From assembly GCF_009760915.1 (NCBI RefSeq), contig NZ_VIDQ01000045.1:1-58569 (forward strand): a stretch of DNA of 58,569 nucleotides. The letters are read 5' to 3'. How positions within the stretch are numbered: the stretch's first letter is position 1; each line of letters begins with the position of its first letter. The position numbers and the translations under genes are program-made. Under the pieces are notes generated by a model that was not told the origin of the DNA, made no database searches, and saw only the letters and a program-made list of their open reading frames with translations. Below are positions 24,953 to 33,557 of this stretch, piece by piece. The stretch is from Azohydromonas aeria (GTDB lineage Bacteria > Pseudomonadota > Gammaproteobacteria > Burkholderiales > Burkholderiaceae_C).

Positions 24953-25177
24953 ATGAGCCTGCAACTGCAACCCAACATCGCCGAACCCGGCAAGCGCTAC
25001 TACCGCGACTTCTCGCCCGGCGACGATTTCTACCAGCTGCTCATCGACACGCACCGCGACCTCAGCGACGAGCAGAGCGCCCTGGTCAATGCGCGGCTGA
25101 TCCTGCTGCTGAGCAACCACATCGGCGACCTCGCCGTGCTGCGCGAGGCCATGGCGCTGGCGCGCGAAGGCGTGTGA
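24953..25177 (+). CDS. DUF2783 small protein, probable coupling subunit of the hydroxylase
   Basis: A 74-residue acidic protein: DFYQLLIDTHRDLSDEQSALVNARLILLLSNHIGD in its middle is the DUF2783 pattern. It starts 17 bases after the hydroxylase stop, preceded by GGGGAG. The size of about 8 kDa and the order large flavoprotein then small protein match the MhaA/MhaB pair, where the small partner is required for productive hydroxylation. Sequence of MhaB could not be compared here, so the equivalence is an inference. No membrane segment or cysteine-based cofactor motif is present. Confidence 0.72.
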   Translation: MSLQLQPNIAEPGKRYYRDFSPGDDFYQLLIDTHRDLSDEQSALVNARLILLLSNHIGDLAVLREAMALAREGV

Positions 25178-25227
25178 GCGCCGCGGCGCCCCATTCACAA
25201 GCTTCGAACACAGACAAGGAAGTTCCC

Positions 25228-25764
25228 ATGCTGATCCAGCAAGTCCACCACGTCGCCTACCGCTGCAAGGATGCGAAGGAAACCGTCGAGTGGTACGGCA
25301 AGCACCTGGGCATGAAGTTCGTGCTGGCCATCGCCGAGAACGAGGTGCCCTCGACCAAGGCGCCGGACCCGTACATGCACGTCTTCCTGGACGCGGGCAA
25401 CGGCAACATCCTGGCCTTCTTCGAGCTGCCCAGCCAGCCGCCCATGGACCGCGACCGCAACACGCCGAGCTGGGTGCAGCACCTGGCGCTGAAGGTGGAC
25501 TCGGTGGACACGCTGCTGGCCACCAAGGCGAAGCTCGAAGCCGCCGGCATCGAGGTGGTCGGGCCGACGAACCACACCATCTTCAAGAGCATTTACTTCT
25601 TCGACCCCAACGGCCACCGCCTGGAGCTGGCCGCCGACTGCGGCACGCCGCAGATGATGCAAAGGCTCGACGCGGTGAAGTGGGAGATGCTCGAAGAGTG
25701 GAGCAGGACGAAGCGCGCGCCGAAGCACGCGGCCTGGATGCACGACGGCAGCGTGGAGGCTTGA
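25228..25764 (+). CDS. VOC-superfamily (glyoxalase-like) protein
   Basis: A 178-residue vicinal-oxygen-chelate protein. Possible metal ligands are His7 or His8 (QVHHVAYRC), the His of WVQHLALKV and the Glu of NGHRLELAA, a 2-His-1-Glu set as in extradiol dioxygenases and glyoxalases. Family blocks are KETVEWYGKHLGMKF and IYFFDPNGHRLEL. It is the third gene of the hydroxylase arm, with AAGGAAGTTCCC before the ATG. It might act on maleylacetoacetate (no separate isomerase gene is seen), on the hydroxylated product, or in detoxification; these roles are inference. Confidence 0.8.
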   Translation: MLIQQVHHVAYRCKDAKETVEWYGKHLGMKFVLAIAENEVPSTKAPDPYMHVFLDAGNGNILAFFELPSQPPMDRDRNTPSWVQHLALKVDSVDTLLATKAKLEAAGIEVVGPTNHTIFKSIYFFDPNGHRLELAADCGTPQMMQRLDAVKWEMLEEWSRTKRAPKHAAWMHDGSVEA

Positions 25765-25821
25765 GCACTTCGGCGGCGGGCCGGGCCTGATGCCCGGCGG
25801 CCGCGGCCACAATCGGCCCGC

Positions 25822-26916
25822 ATGAAGTGGCTGCAGACGATGGGCGAGTGGGTGAGGGCCGAGCTGCGTGCCCTCGCGACGGTGCAATCGAGCGACCGGC
25901 TGTGGCAGATGCCGCTGTTCGCGGCGCTGGCCATGGGCCTGCCGCTGCTGGCCGGCGCCTGGCTCGGCCGCAGGGCCGATGCGCTCGTGGCCTCGCTGGG
26001 CGCCCTGGTGTTTCTGTACCTGCCCCACACGCCGCTGTCGCACCGCATGGTCTCGCTCATGGCCTGCGCCTTCGCGATGACGGCGTGCTTCGCCTTCGGG
26101 CTGCTCAGCGCGCTGGTGCCCGTGCTGATGATGCCGGTGCTGGTGTTCGTGGCCATGGCGGCCACGATGCTGGCGCGCTTCTACGCGCTGGGACCGCCGG
26201 GCAGCCTGTTCTTCGTCATGGCCGCGGCCATCGGCGCCCATGCCCCGGCCGCGCCGCACGAGCTGCCCGCGCGCGTCGGGCTGTTCGCGCTGGGCTGCCT
26301 CCTGGCCTGCTTCGTGGCCTTCGCGTACAGCCTCCACACGCTGCGGCTGCGCAAGCCCTCGCCCGTGACGCCGCTGCCGGCGCCCACCTTCGACTTCGTC
26401 GTCTTCGACGCCGTGGTCATCGGCGCCTTCGTGGGCATCTCGCTCGCGCTGGCGCAGCTGCTGCAGCTGGAGAAGGCCTACTGGGTGCCGGTGAGCTGCC
26501 TGGCCGTCATCCAGGGCGCCACGCTGCGCGCGGTCTGGAGCCGGCAGCTGCACCGCGTGCTGGGCACCACGGCCGGCCTGGCGCTGGCCTACGCGCTGCT
26601 GCTGCTGCCGCTCAACGCGTGGAGCGTGAGCCTGCTGATGATGGCGCTGTCGTTCCTGATCGAGCTCCTGGTCGTGCGGCACTACGGGCTGGCGGTCATG
26701 CTGATCACGCCGCTGACCATCCTGCTGGCCGAAGCCGCCACGCTGGGCCACGGCTCCCCCGGGCACCTGATCCAGGCCCGCTTTTTCGACACGCTGCTCG
26801 GCTGCCTGGTGGGCCTGGCCGGCGGCGTGTGCCTGCACAGCCCGCGCTTTCGCAAGACGGTGGGCGGCTGGATGCTGGCGCTGGCGCCGGCTCGGTTCCG
26901 GCAGGAAGACCGGTAA
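25822..26916 (+). CDS. FUSC-family inner-membrane protein
   Basis: A 364-residue integral membrane protein with about 10 hydrophobic segments in two halves, the second containing the FUSC_2 pattern (KAYWVPVSCLAVIQG, then HRVLGTTAGLALAYALLLL). Related proteins (AaeB, FUSC) export aromatic carboxylic acids or other amphipathic compounds. Its location downstream of the aromatic hydroxylase cluster, 57 bases after the VOC gene, suggests it may relieve toxic intermediates, though it may have its own promoter. It converges on hipB across 33 bases that hold a strong palindromic hairpin. Confidence 0.72.
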   Translation: MKWLQTMGEWVRAELRALATVQSSDRLWQMPLFAALAMGLPLLAGAWLGRRADALVASLGALVFLYLPHTPLSHRMVSLMACAFAMTACFAFGLLSALVPVLMMPVLVFVAMAATMLARFYALGPPGSLFFVMAAAIGAHAPAAPHELPARVGLFALGCLLACFVAFAYSLHTLRLRKPSPVTPLPAPTFDFVVFDAVVIGAFVGISLALAQLLQLEKAYWVPVSCLAVIQGATLRAVWSRQLHRVLGTTAGLALAYALLLLPLNAWSVSLLMMALSFLIELLVVRHYGLAVMLITPLTILLAEAATLGHGSPGHLIQARFFDTLLGCLVGLAGGVCLHSPRFRKTVGGWMLALAPARFRQEDR

Positions 26917-26925
26917 CACGCGACC

Positions 26926-26942
26926 GCGGCCGGGCCGGCCGC
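26926..26942. terminator. GC palindrome between convergent FUSC and hipB genes
   Basis: GCGGCCGG-G-CCGGCCGC, perfect 8-bp arms, fills most of the 33-base convergent gap. It can form a hairpin on either transcript, so it may serve as a bidirectional terminator although no T-tract follows. Confidence 0.45.
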
Positions 26943-26949
26943 ACTGCGC

Positions 26950-27237
26950 TCAACGCTCGCGGGGCACCGGCACGAAGCCCACCTGCAAGGAAAAGATGCC
27001 GGCCACCTTGTTGAGCGTCTCCACGGTCGGGTTGCCCGTGTCGCTCTCGATCTGGCGCAGGGCCTGCACGCTGATGCCGCGGTGGGCGGCGAACTCCGGC
27101 TGCGTCATGCGGCTGACCCGGCGCATGAGCTTCACGGCCTGGCCGATGGACAGCGCGCCGCTGGCCACGCCTTCGTACAGTTGCGCGCGCAGCTCGGCCG
27201 AGGCCTGCGGGTCGAAGTGCTTCAAGCGCTTATCCAC
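26950..27237 (-). CDS. hipB: HipB-like HTH antitoxin
   Basis: A 95-residue XRE-type regulator. The Cro/C1 helix-turn-helix runs from about residue 31 to 85: IGQAVKLMRRVSRMTQPEFA, then GISVQALRQIESDTGNPTVETLNKV. In HipBA modules HipB dimers repress the operon and neutralise HipA. Here it comes after hipA and overlaps it by 8 bases, the reverse of the E. coli order but a common arrangement in this family. A 23-bp inverted repeat at the front of hipA is its likely operator. Confidence 0.83.
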   Translation of the reverse strand: MDKRLKHFDPQASAELRAQLYEGVASGALSIGQAVKLMRRVSRMTQPEFAAHRGISVQALRQIESDTGNPTVETLNKVAGIFSLQVGFVPVPRER

Positions 27238-28009
27238 GGCGCTGGCCCCGCTTGCGCTTCACCGCGGGTCCGGCTGGCGCCCTGTCCGCCGGCGGCGCCA
27301 CAGCCTCGGCAACCGGCAAGGCGCCCAGGTCGCGTGCCTGGGCCTCGATGCTGCGCCGGCAAGGCTCCAGCACCGCGTCCTCGACGCCGCAGTCCCGCGC
27401 CATGTCGGGCAGACGCTCCACCATGCCGGCGAACTCGCGCAGGGAACGGGCGACGCTGTTGCGCTCGGCTTCCGGCAGCGCCAGCGCGTCGATCACGTCG
27501 GCCCAGCGGTCCAGTCGCCGGCCGCTGCCGTCGCGCCAGTGGATGGAGCGCGGCACCATGTCGGGGTCCAGGAACATCGGCGCGAAGTCGAACACCGGCG
27601 TGAGCTGGATGCGGCCGTTCGGCAGGCGCTGCACGGCGCTGTTGCGCGCATGGTTGTCGGTGTTGCGCAGCGCCAGGTTGAGCACGTCGCGCTTGAGGAA
27701 CTCGATGGTCTCGGCCAGCGGGTCCTGCTCCTGCAGCTTGAGCAGAGAAACGAGGTGCCGGCGACCGCGTCCCTGCGGCACCAGGTCGTAAAGGAAAGCA
27801 GGCACGCTGCGGTCCACGCTGCCGTCGGGCCCAGCCCGCTCGGGCGCGAAGCCCACCGGCAGGTTCAGCGCGATGGGAAACGGCGCGTCGCCGAACACGT
27901 ACTCCGGCAGGTACTCCACGCGGCACCGGTCGATGCCGAAGGACTGCAGCACGGCCGCCGGCCGCCAGGCGCCGTCCTGGTGAATCTCGATTCGGGCGTC
28001 CAAGCGCAC
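27230..28009 (-). CDS. hipA: HipA-like kinase with a large internal deletion
   Basis: A 259-residue protein where HipA relatives have about 400-440. Residues 1-90 match the N-terminal Couple_hipA part (FLYDLVPQGRGRRHLVSLLKL), and from about 98 the sequence jumps directly to the C-lobe EFLKRDVLNLALRNTDNHARN and PVFDFAPMF. The segment in between, which in HipA carries the ATP-binding loop and phospho-serine region, is absent, so the nucleotide pocket is lost while the catalytic loop (Asp118, Asn123) and Asp141 remain. The frame is intact. It starts with GTG at 28009, overlapping the operator; no ATG is available in frame. Likely inactive as a kinase; it could still bind HipB. Confidence 0.75.
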   Translation of the reverse strand: MRLDARIEIHQDGAWRPAAVLQSFGIDRCRVEYLPEYVFGDAPFPIALNLPVGFAPERAGPDGSVDRSVPAFLYDLVPQGRGRRHLVSLLKLQEQDPLAETIEFLKRDVLNLALRNTDNHARNSAVQRLPNGRIQLTPVFDFAPMFLDPDMVPRSIHWRDGSGRRLDRWADVIDALALPEAERNSVARSLREFAGMVERLPDMARDCGVEDAVLEPCRRSIEAQARDLGALPVAEAVAPPADRAPAGPAVKRKRGQRRG

Positions 28010-28032
28010 ACCATCTTGTCTATCAAGATGGT
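28010..28032. promoter_or_regulatory. Operator-like inverted repeat at the hipA start
   Basis: ACCATCTTG (28010-28018) and CAAGATGGT (28024-28032) are perfect 9-bp arms around TCTAT, directly abutting the hipA start codon. Binding of HipB here would block both promoter escape and ribosome access. This is the classic location for toxin-antitoxin autoregulation. Confidence 0.65.
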
Positions 28033-28102
28033 TATTTTGCTCCCATCACGCCTGCTCTTTCACTATCTCAATGAATAAAACGGGACGTGCCGGCGTGGCG
28101 AT

Positions 28103-29317
<1,215 letters not shown>

Positions 29318-29381
29318 TCCTTGTCTCCGTTGCAATCGTTATCGGTGCGGCCGGACTTGTGAGGGCGGGCGAACCGCCATT

Positions 29382-29397
29382 GACCGACCGGTCGGTC
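29382..29397. promoter_or_regulatory. Perfect 16-bp palindrome, PaaR/TetR-type operator
   Basis: GACCGACC-GGTCGGTC with no mismatch, in the 135-base divergent gap between the thiolase and paaY. As I recall, TetR-family PaaR repressors of phenylacetate degradation in betaproteobacteria use ACCGACCGGTCGGT-like sites, so this is a plausible PaaR box. No paaR gene is in the window. Confidence 0.65.
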
Positions 29398-29452
29398 GAT
29401 ACTAAGCTGCCGCCGCTTCGTGACGCAAGTCAAAGACGTTCCAGGAAAACCC

Positions 29453-30055
29453 ATGCCCTGCTACAGCCTCGAAGGCGTGATTCCCGTGGTGGACCCAAGC
29501 GCCTACGTGCACCCCAGCGCCGTGCTCATCGGCGACGTGATCGTGGGCCCCGGCTGCTACGTCGGCCCGGCCGCCTGCCTGCGCGGCGACTTCGGCCGCA
29601 TCGTGCTGCGCGCCGGCGCCAACGTGCAGGACACCTGCGTGATCCACGGCTTCCCCGAGCAGGAAACGCTGGTCGAGGAGAACGGCCACATCGGCCACGG
29701 CGCCGTGCTGCATAGCTGCGTGGTGCGCCGTGACGCCATGGTGGGCATGAACGCGGTGGTGATGGACGAAGCCGAAATCGGCGAGAAGGCCATCGTCGCG
29801 GCCTGCGCCTTCGTGCGCGCGGGCGTGAAGGTGCCGCCGCGCACCCTCGTGGCCGGCGTGCCGGCCAAGGCGGTGCGCGAGCTCGGCGAGGACGAGATCG
29901 CCTGGAAGCTCGAAGGCACGCGCGTGTACCAGGACCTCACCCGGCGCAGCCTGGCCTCGATGCGGGAGGTGCAGCCGCTGGCCGCGCTCGACGCCGACCG
30001 CCCGAAGCTGCAAGCTCCGGCGGTACAGCCGCTCATCGCGGCGAAGCGTGGTTGA
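29453..30055 (+). CDS. paaY: PaaY-like hexapeptide-repeat protein
   Basis: A 200-residue left-handed beta-helix protein of the gamma-carbonic-anhydrase/PaaY type. Hexapeptide turns start at SAYVHPSAVLIGDVIVG, and the histidines of the metal site are in VIHGFP and GHIGHGAVLHSC. PaaY is a thioesterase that hydrolyses toxic 2-hydroxycyclohepta-1,4,6-triene-1-formyl-CoA in phenylacetate degradation. The divergent thiolase and palindromic operator support this. ATG 29453 has CAGGAAAACC before it; the start at 29420 is less likely. A carbonic anhydrase role cannot be excluded from sequence alone, which is of interest because a DAB system lies elsewhere in the window. Confidence 0.85.
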   Translation: MPCYSLEGVIPVVDPSAYVHPSAVLIGDVIVGPGCYVGPAACLRGDFGRIVLRAGANVQDTCVIHGFPEQETLVEENGHIGHGAVLHSCVVRRDAMVGMNAVVMDEAEIGEKAIVAACAFVRAGVKVPPRTLVAGVPAKAVRELGEDEIAWKLEGTRVYQDLTRRSLASMREVQPLAALDADRPKLQAPAVQPLIAAKRG

Positions 30056-30303
30056 ACGGCGGCCGGAACTCAGCGTCGCCTTCCAGTTTCCGGCCATCCT
30101 TGAGGTGGGCCGCGGCGGACCGTAGGCTCCGGTATGGCAATGACCTTCCGCCCGCGCACACGAAAGGGCTTCTTGGCTCGCGAGCAACCCGAAGCCTGCA
30201 CATGGAGGCCACCTTCATGCGTAAGCAGCCCGGCCTCGGAACGTCGCGGCACGAGCGCGCAGGGCCCGGACTCCGGAGCACCGGGAACCGCTGCGTTGGT
30301 TCA
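30056..30303. other. Gene-free stretch upstream of the sstT remnant
   Basis: 248 bases after paaY with no recognisable coding sequence. Open frames here have no ribosome-binding site and no family resemblance. Together with the sstT remnant it forms about 470 bases of non-genic DNA that ends at the TRAP permease gene. Confidence 0.4.
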
Positions 30304-30465
30304 TGCCCACTCCTGTTCGGCATCTCCACCGACGTGGCGATGCAGGTGGTGGCCATCGGCTTCGTGATCGGCGTCGTGCAGGACTCGGCGGAGACCGCGC
30401 TGAACTCGCCCACCGACGTGCTGCTCACGGCGGCGGGCCGTCCCCACGACCACCCGTTGCCGTAG
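30304..30465 (+). pseudogene. sstT: Remnant of sstT, sodium/serine-threonine symporter C-terminus
   Basis: The frame ending at 30465 reads LFGISTDVAMQVVAIGF and then IGVVQDSAETALNSPTDVLL, which corresponds to the conserved final membrane segment of SstT (E. coli has MFGISNDIAMQVVAVGF, as I recall). Only about 50 codons remain; upstream sequence shows no SstT resemblance and no start site, and the end TAAGRPHDHPLP differs from the normal tail. This is a gene fragment left after a deletion, not an expressed protein. Confidence 0.75.
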
Positions 30466-30523
30466 CCCGGCTCACCCCCTGCCACCGGCTCTGCCGGCAG
30501 CAGCAGCCTCCGCAGGGCTTTGC

Positions 30524-31864
30524 TCAATAGCCCATGACCCTGGGCAGCCACAGGCTGATCTGCGGAACGAAGGCGATGAGCAGCAGCCCCGTGATTGAAG
30601 CAAGCACGAAGGGATGGATGCGGGCGACGATCTGCTCCACGCTGGCACCACCGATGCCCGAGGCCACGAACAGGTTCTCGCCCAGGGGCGGCGTCTGGAA
30701 GCCGATGGACAGTGCACAGATGACGACGATGCCCACGTGCGTCGGATCCGCTCCCAGCATGTACATCACCGGCAACAGCACCGGCACCAGGATCATGATG
30801 GCCGCCAGTGTTTCCATGAACATGCCCACGAAGAGCAGGAAGACGATCACCATGGTCCAGATCAAGGCCATGTTGTCGGTGAGCGCCAGCAGCGAGGCCG
30901 CCAGCGTCGAGGGCACCTCCTGCTCCACCAGCAGCCGGCCGAAGACGGTGGCAGCGAAGAGGATCAGCAGCACCCGCCCGGTGATCCAGGTCGTGGTGCG
31001 CAGCGCCTTGAGGGCCGCCGCCAGCGTCAGTTCGCGGTGCAGGAACACGCCCACCAGCAGCGTATAGAAGATGGCCACCACCGCTGATTCCGTCGGCGTG
31101 AACAACCCGCTGTAGATGCCGCCCAGGATCAGCACCGGTGCCAGCAGCGACCAGACGCCCCTGCGCAGCGCCTGGCCGATCTGCTGCGGCGACCAGTGGC
31201 TGGTGAGGCCCTTGTAGCCACGCTTGCGCGAGATCACATAGTTCGCCACCAACAGGCTCGCAGCCATGATCAGCCCGGGCAGCACGCCGGCGACGAACAG
31301 CTTCGGGATGGAGAGAGTGGGGAACTCACCGTACTTCTCGATGGCCTCGGGTGGCGGCGCCAGACCCAGCGCCGAGATGCCGAAGATCACCATGGGGATC
31401 GAGGGCGGGATGATGATGCCCAGCCCACCGGAGGCCGCTGTCACCGCCGAGGCGTAGCTGCGCTCGTAGCGGCGCTGCGTCATTGCCGGGATCATCAGCA
31501 TGCCCACCGCGGCAGTGGTGGCCGGGCCGGAGCCGGAGATGGCACCGAAGAACAGGCAGGCCAGCACGGTGGCCGCGCCGAGCCCGCCCGTGATCGGGCC
31601 GGCCAGGGATTCGGCGATGTCCACCAGCCGTCGCGAGATGCCGGCGCACTCCATGAGCGCACCGGCAAGGACGAAGGCCGGCAGCGCCATCAGCGGGAAG
31701 CTGCCTACCGACGTGAAGGCAATCTGCACGAAGCCGATGGGGTTGGCCTCCGTCATCAGGTACGCCAGCATCGCCGCCCCGGCCAGCGCCACCGTGATGG
31801 GCGCGCCGATGATCAGCAAAACGAAGAAGCCGCCGAAGAGCAGCAGCGCAACGGAACTGTCCAT
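30524..31864 (-). CDS. TRAP transporter large permease (DctM/TauM-like)
   Basis: A 446-residue membrane protein of the TRAP-T large subunit family with about 12 helices. Landmarks are the GAPITVALAGAAML start, ISGSGPATTAAVGMLMIPAM, GLGIIIPPSIPMVIFG and the late LSIGFQTPPLGENLF. It couples sodium flux to import of an anionic substrate with the small permease and periplasmic receptor encoded upstream. It is the last gene of the xsc-yeiH-tauX-tauY-dctP-dctQ-dctM unit, so taurine or a related sulfonate is the probable ligand (inference). GAGGAG precedes the ATG; the gap to dctQ is 10 bases. Confidence 0.92.
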   Translation of the reverse strand: MDSSVALLLFGGFFVLLIIGAPITVALAGAAMLAYLMTEANPIGFVQIAFTSVGSFPLMALPAFVLAGALMECAGISRRLVDIAESLAGPITGGLGAATVLACLFFGAISGSGPATTAAVGMLMIPAMTQRRYERSYASAVTAASGGLGIIIPPSIPMVIFGISALGLAPPPEAIEKYGEFPTLSIPKLFVAGVLPGLIMAASLLVANYVISRKRGYKGLTSHWSPQQIGQALRRGVWSLLAPVLILGGIYSGLFTPTESAVVAIFYTLLVGVFLHRELTLAAALKALRTTTWITGRVLLILFAATVFGRLLVEQEVPSTLAASLLALTDNMALIWTMVIVFLLFVGMFMETLAAIMILVPVLLPVMYMLGADPTHVGIVVICALSIGFQTPPLGENLFVASGIGGASVEQIVARIHPFVLASITGLLLIAFVPQISLWLPRVMGY

Positions 31865-31874
31865 GGGTGGCTCC

Positions 31875-32417
31875 TCAGGCGTTGGCGTGCGTCGTGGACG
31901 CGCCGCGCTTGAGCTTCTCGATCTCGGCGGCCTCGGGGTCCACGGCCTCGGCGCCGGTGGTCCATTTGATCCAGTTGTTCCAGAGGATGCGCAGCGACAT
32001 CAGCGTGAAGGCCGCCGGCAGCACCATGTAGAAATACTTCATCGGCACACCCAGCGTCTGCGACTTCCAGAACGTGTTCATCTGGCGGAACACGAAGTCG
32101 TAGCTCAGCGCCACGAAGTAGAGGTTGAAGGCAACCCACACCAGATCGGCCAGCGTCTCGCTGACCTTCTTGACGATGGGCGGGAAGAAGCGGAACTGGA
32201 ACGTGACGCGGTTGTGCGCCGACATCTTGGCGGCCACCACGGCGCCCAGGTAGGCGAACCAGACGAACATGTAGGTGGCCAGTTCGTCGCCCCAGGGCAG
32301 CGAGTACTGGAAGAACTGGCGCAGCAGAATCTGCACGAACAGCAGCAGCACGAAGCCGGCAAGCAGCACCTCGCAGCACAGCTCCTCGAAACGGTCGAGC
32401 AGCTTGACGATGGACAT
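31875..32417 (-). CDS. TRAP transporter small permease (DctQ/TauL-like)
   Basis: A 180-residue protein with four predicted membrane helices and the conserved DctQ block LPWGDELATYMFVWFAYLGAVVAAK in the middle. The C-terminal tail (EAVDPEAAEIEKLKRG) is long and charged. It forms the membrane complex with the large permease. AAGGGAG precedes the ATG; the frame is open upstream but that part is receptor-gene shadow. It sits between dctP and dctM in the sulfonate operon. Confidence 0.9.
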   Translation of the reverse strand: MSIVKLLDRFEELCCEVLLAGFVLLLFVQILLRQFFQYSLPWGDELATYMFVWFAYLGAVVAAKMSAHNRVTFQFRFFPPIVKKVSETLADLVWVAFNLYFVALSYDFVFRQMNTFWKSQTLGVPMKYFYMVLPAAFTLMSLRILWNNWIKWTTGAEAVDPEAAEIEKLKRGASTTHANA

Positions 32418-32491
32418 GACGGTCTCCCTTGGCAGTGGGAACACGGCCCGGATGCCGGGCCGCGGAAGACGAGACGCGCGGGCGGCGCGAC

Positions 32492-33481
32492 TCAGCGGCC
32501 CAGGGCCTTGAGGGCGACGTCCACCTTCTCCTTGCCACCGACGGACTTGTAGAACTTGGGCCACACCACGGTGGAGGCCTTCTGGATCCACTCCTTCTCG
32601 CCGTTGTCCGGATCGACGATCTGCATGCCGCGCGCGGCCAGGTCCTGGCGGATCCTGGCCTCGCTGTCCTGCAGGAACTTGAAGCTGTGCGCGGTGGCCT
32701 CGTGCCCCGCCTCCAGGATGGCTTGCTGCACCTCGGGCTTCTGTGCCTTGAATACCTGCTCGCTCACGATCAGCGGCTCCAGCGAGAACAGGTAGCGGAT
32801 GTTGGTGACGTACTTCTGCACCTCGTAGAACTTCATCGCCGAGACGGTGATGTAGGGGTTGTCCTGCCCGTCGATCACCCGCTGCTGCAGCCCGGTGAAG
32901 GTCTCGCTCCAGGCCATCGGCGTGGGGTTGATGCCCCAGGCCTGGTAGGTAGCGATCATGATCTCGTTCTTGGGCACCCGCACCACCAGGCCCTTGAGGT
33001 CGTCCAGGTTGCGCACCGCCTTCTTGGAATTGGTCAGTACCCGGAAGCCCGAGTAAGCCCAGCCCACGATGCGCACCTTGGCGTCGCGCACCGTGTTTTC
33101 GGTGAGCTCCTTGCCTACTGGTCCGGTCGTGAGCTTGCGCGCATCCTCGGCGCTCTGGATCAGGTAAGGCAGGCTCAGCAGACCCACGGTCGGGCTGAAG
33201 GGCGTGATGTTGTTGACCGCCAGGATCGAGAAGTCCAGCAACCCCATCGCGGCGTTGTTGACCGTGTCTTCCTCACTGCCGAGCTGGCCGTTGGGGAACA
33301 GCGAAATCTTGTGCTTGCCGCCCGTCTTCTCCTTGAAGCGCTTGGCGAACTCCTGGCCCAGCTCCCACTGCGTACCGCCGGCGGCGTCGCCAATGGCCAT
33401 CTTGAAGGTGGCAGCCTGCACTGGTGCTACCAGCAAAGCGGCGGCTACGGGCAGCAGCAAGGTCTTGAACGTGATCTTCAT
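32492..33481 (-). CDS. TRAP transporter periplasmic receptor (DctP/TauK-like)
   Basis: A 329-residue receptor with signal peptide MKITFKTLLLPVAAALLVAPVQA and the DctP landmarks KISLFPNGQLGSEEDTVNNA, KEL-xENTVRDAKVRIVGW, PKNEIMIATYQAWGINPTPMAWSETFTGLQQ and GQDNPYITV (the Arg and Gln that clamp a carboxylate or sulfonate). AGGAGAGAG precedes the ATG. It follows tauY by 76 bases and begins the dctPQM part. By context it delivers taurine or another aminosulfonate for oxidation by tauXY and cleavage by Xsc. A sulfoacetate or other sulfonate ligand is also possible. Confidence 0.92.
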   Translation of the reverse strand: MKITFKTLLLPVAAALLVAPVQAATFKMAIGDAAGGTQWELGQEFAKRFKEKTGGKHKISLFPNGQLGSEEDTVNNAAMGLLDFSILAVNNITPFSPTVGLLSLPYLIQSAEDARKLTTGPVGKELTENTVRDAKVRIVGWAYSGFRVLTNSKKAVRNLDDLKGLVVRVPKNEIMIATYQAWGINPTPMAWSETFTGLQQRVIDGQDNPYITVSAMKFYEVQKYVTNIRYLFSLEPLIVSEQVFKAQKPEVQQAILEAGHEATAHSFKFLQDSEARIRQDLAARGMQIVDPDNGEKEWIQKASTVVWPKFYKSVGGKEKVDVALKALGR

Positions 33482-33557
33482 GTCTCTCTCCTGTGTACTG
33501 ATGGGATCAGCCGTGGCACGTGCCTTCTGGGGCCGGCCTTTTCTCGAATGTGAACGC

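Noticed and set aside
29420..29452. Upstream ATG start for paaY
   Set aside because: The extra 11 residues are not family-like and the ribosome-binding site AGGAAAA is placed for the ATG at 29453.
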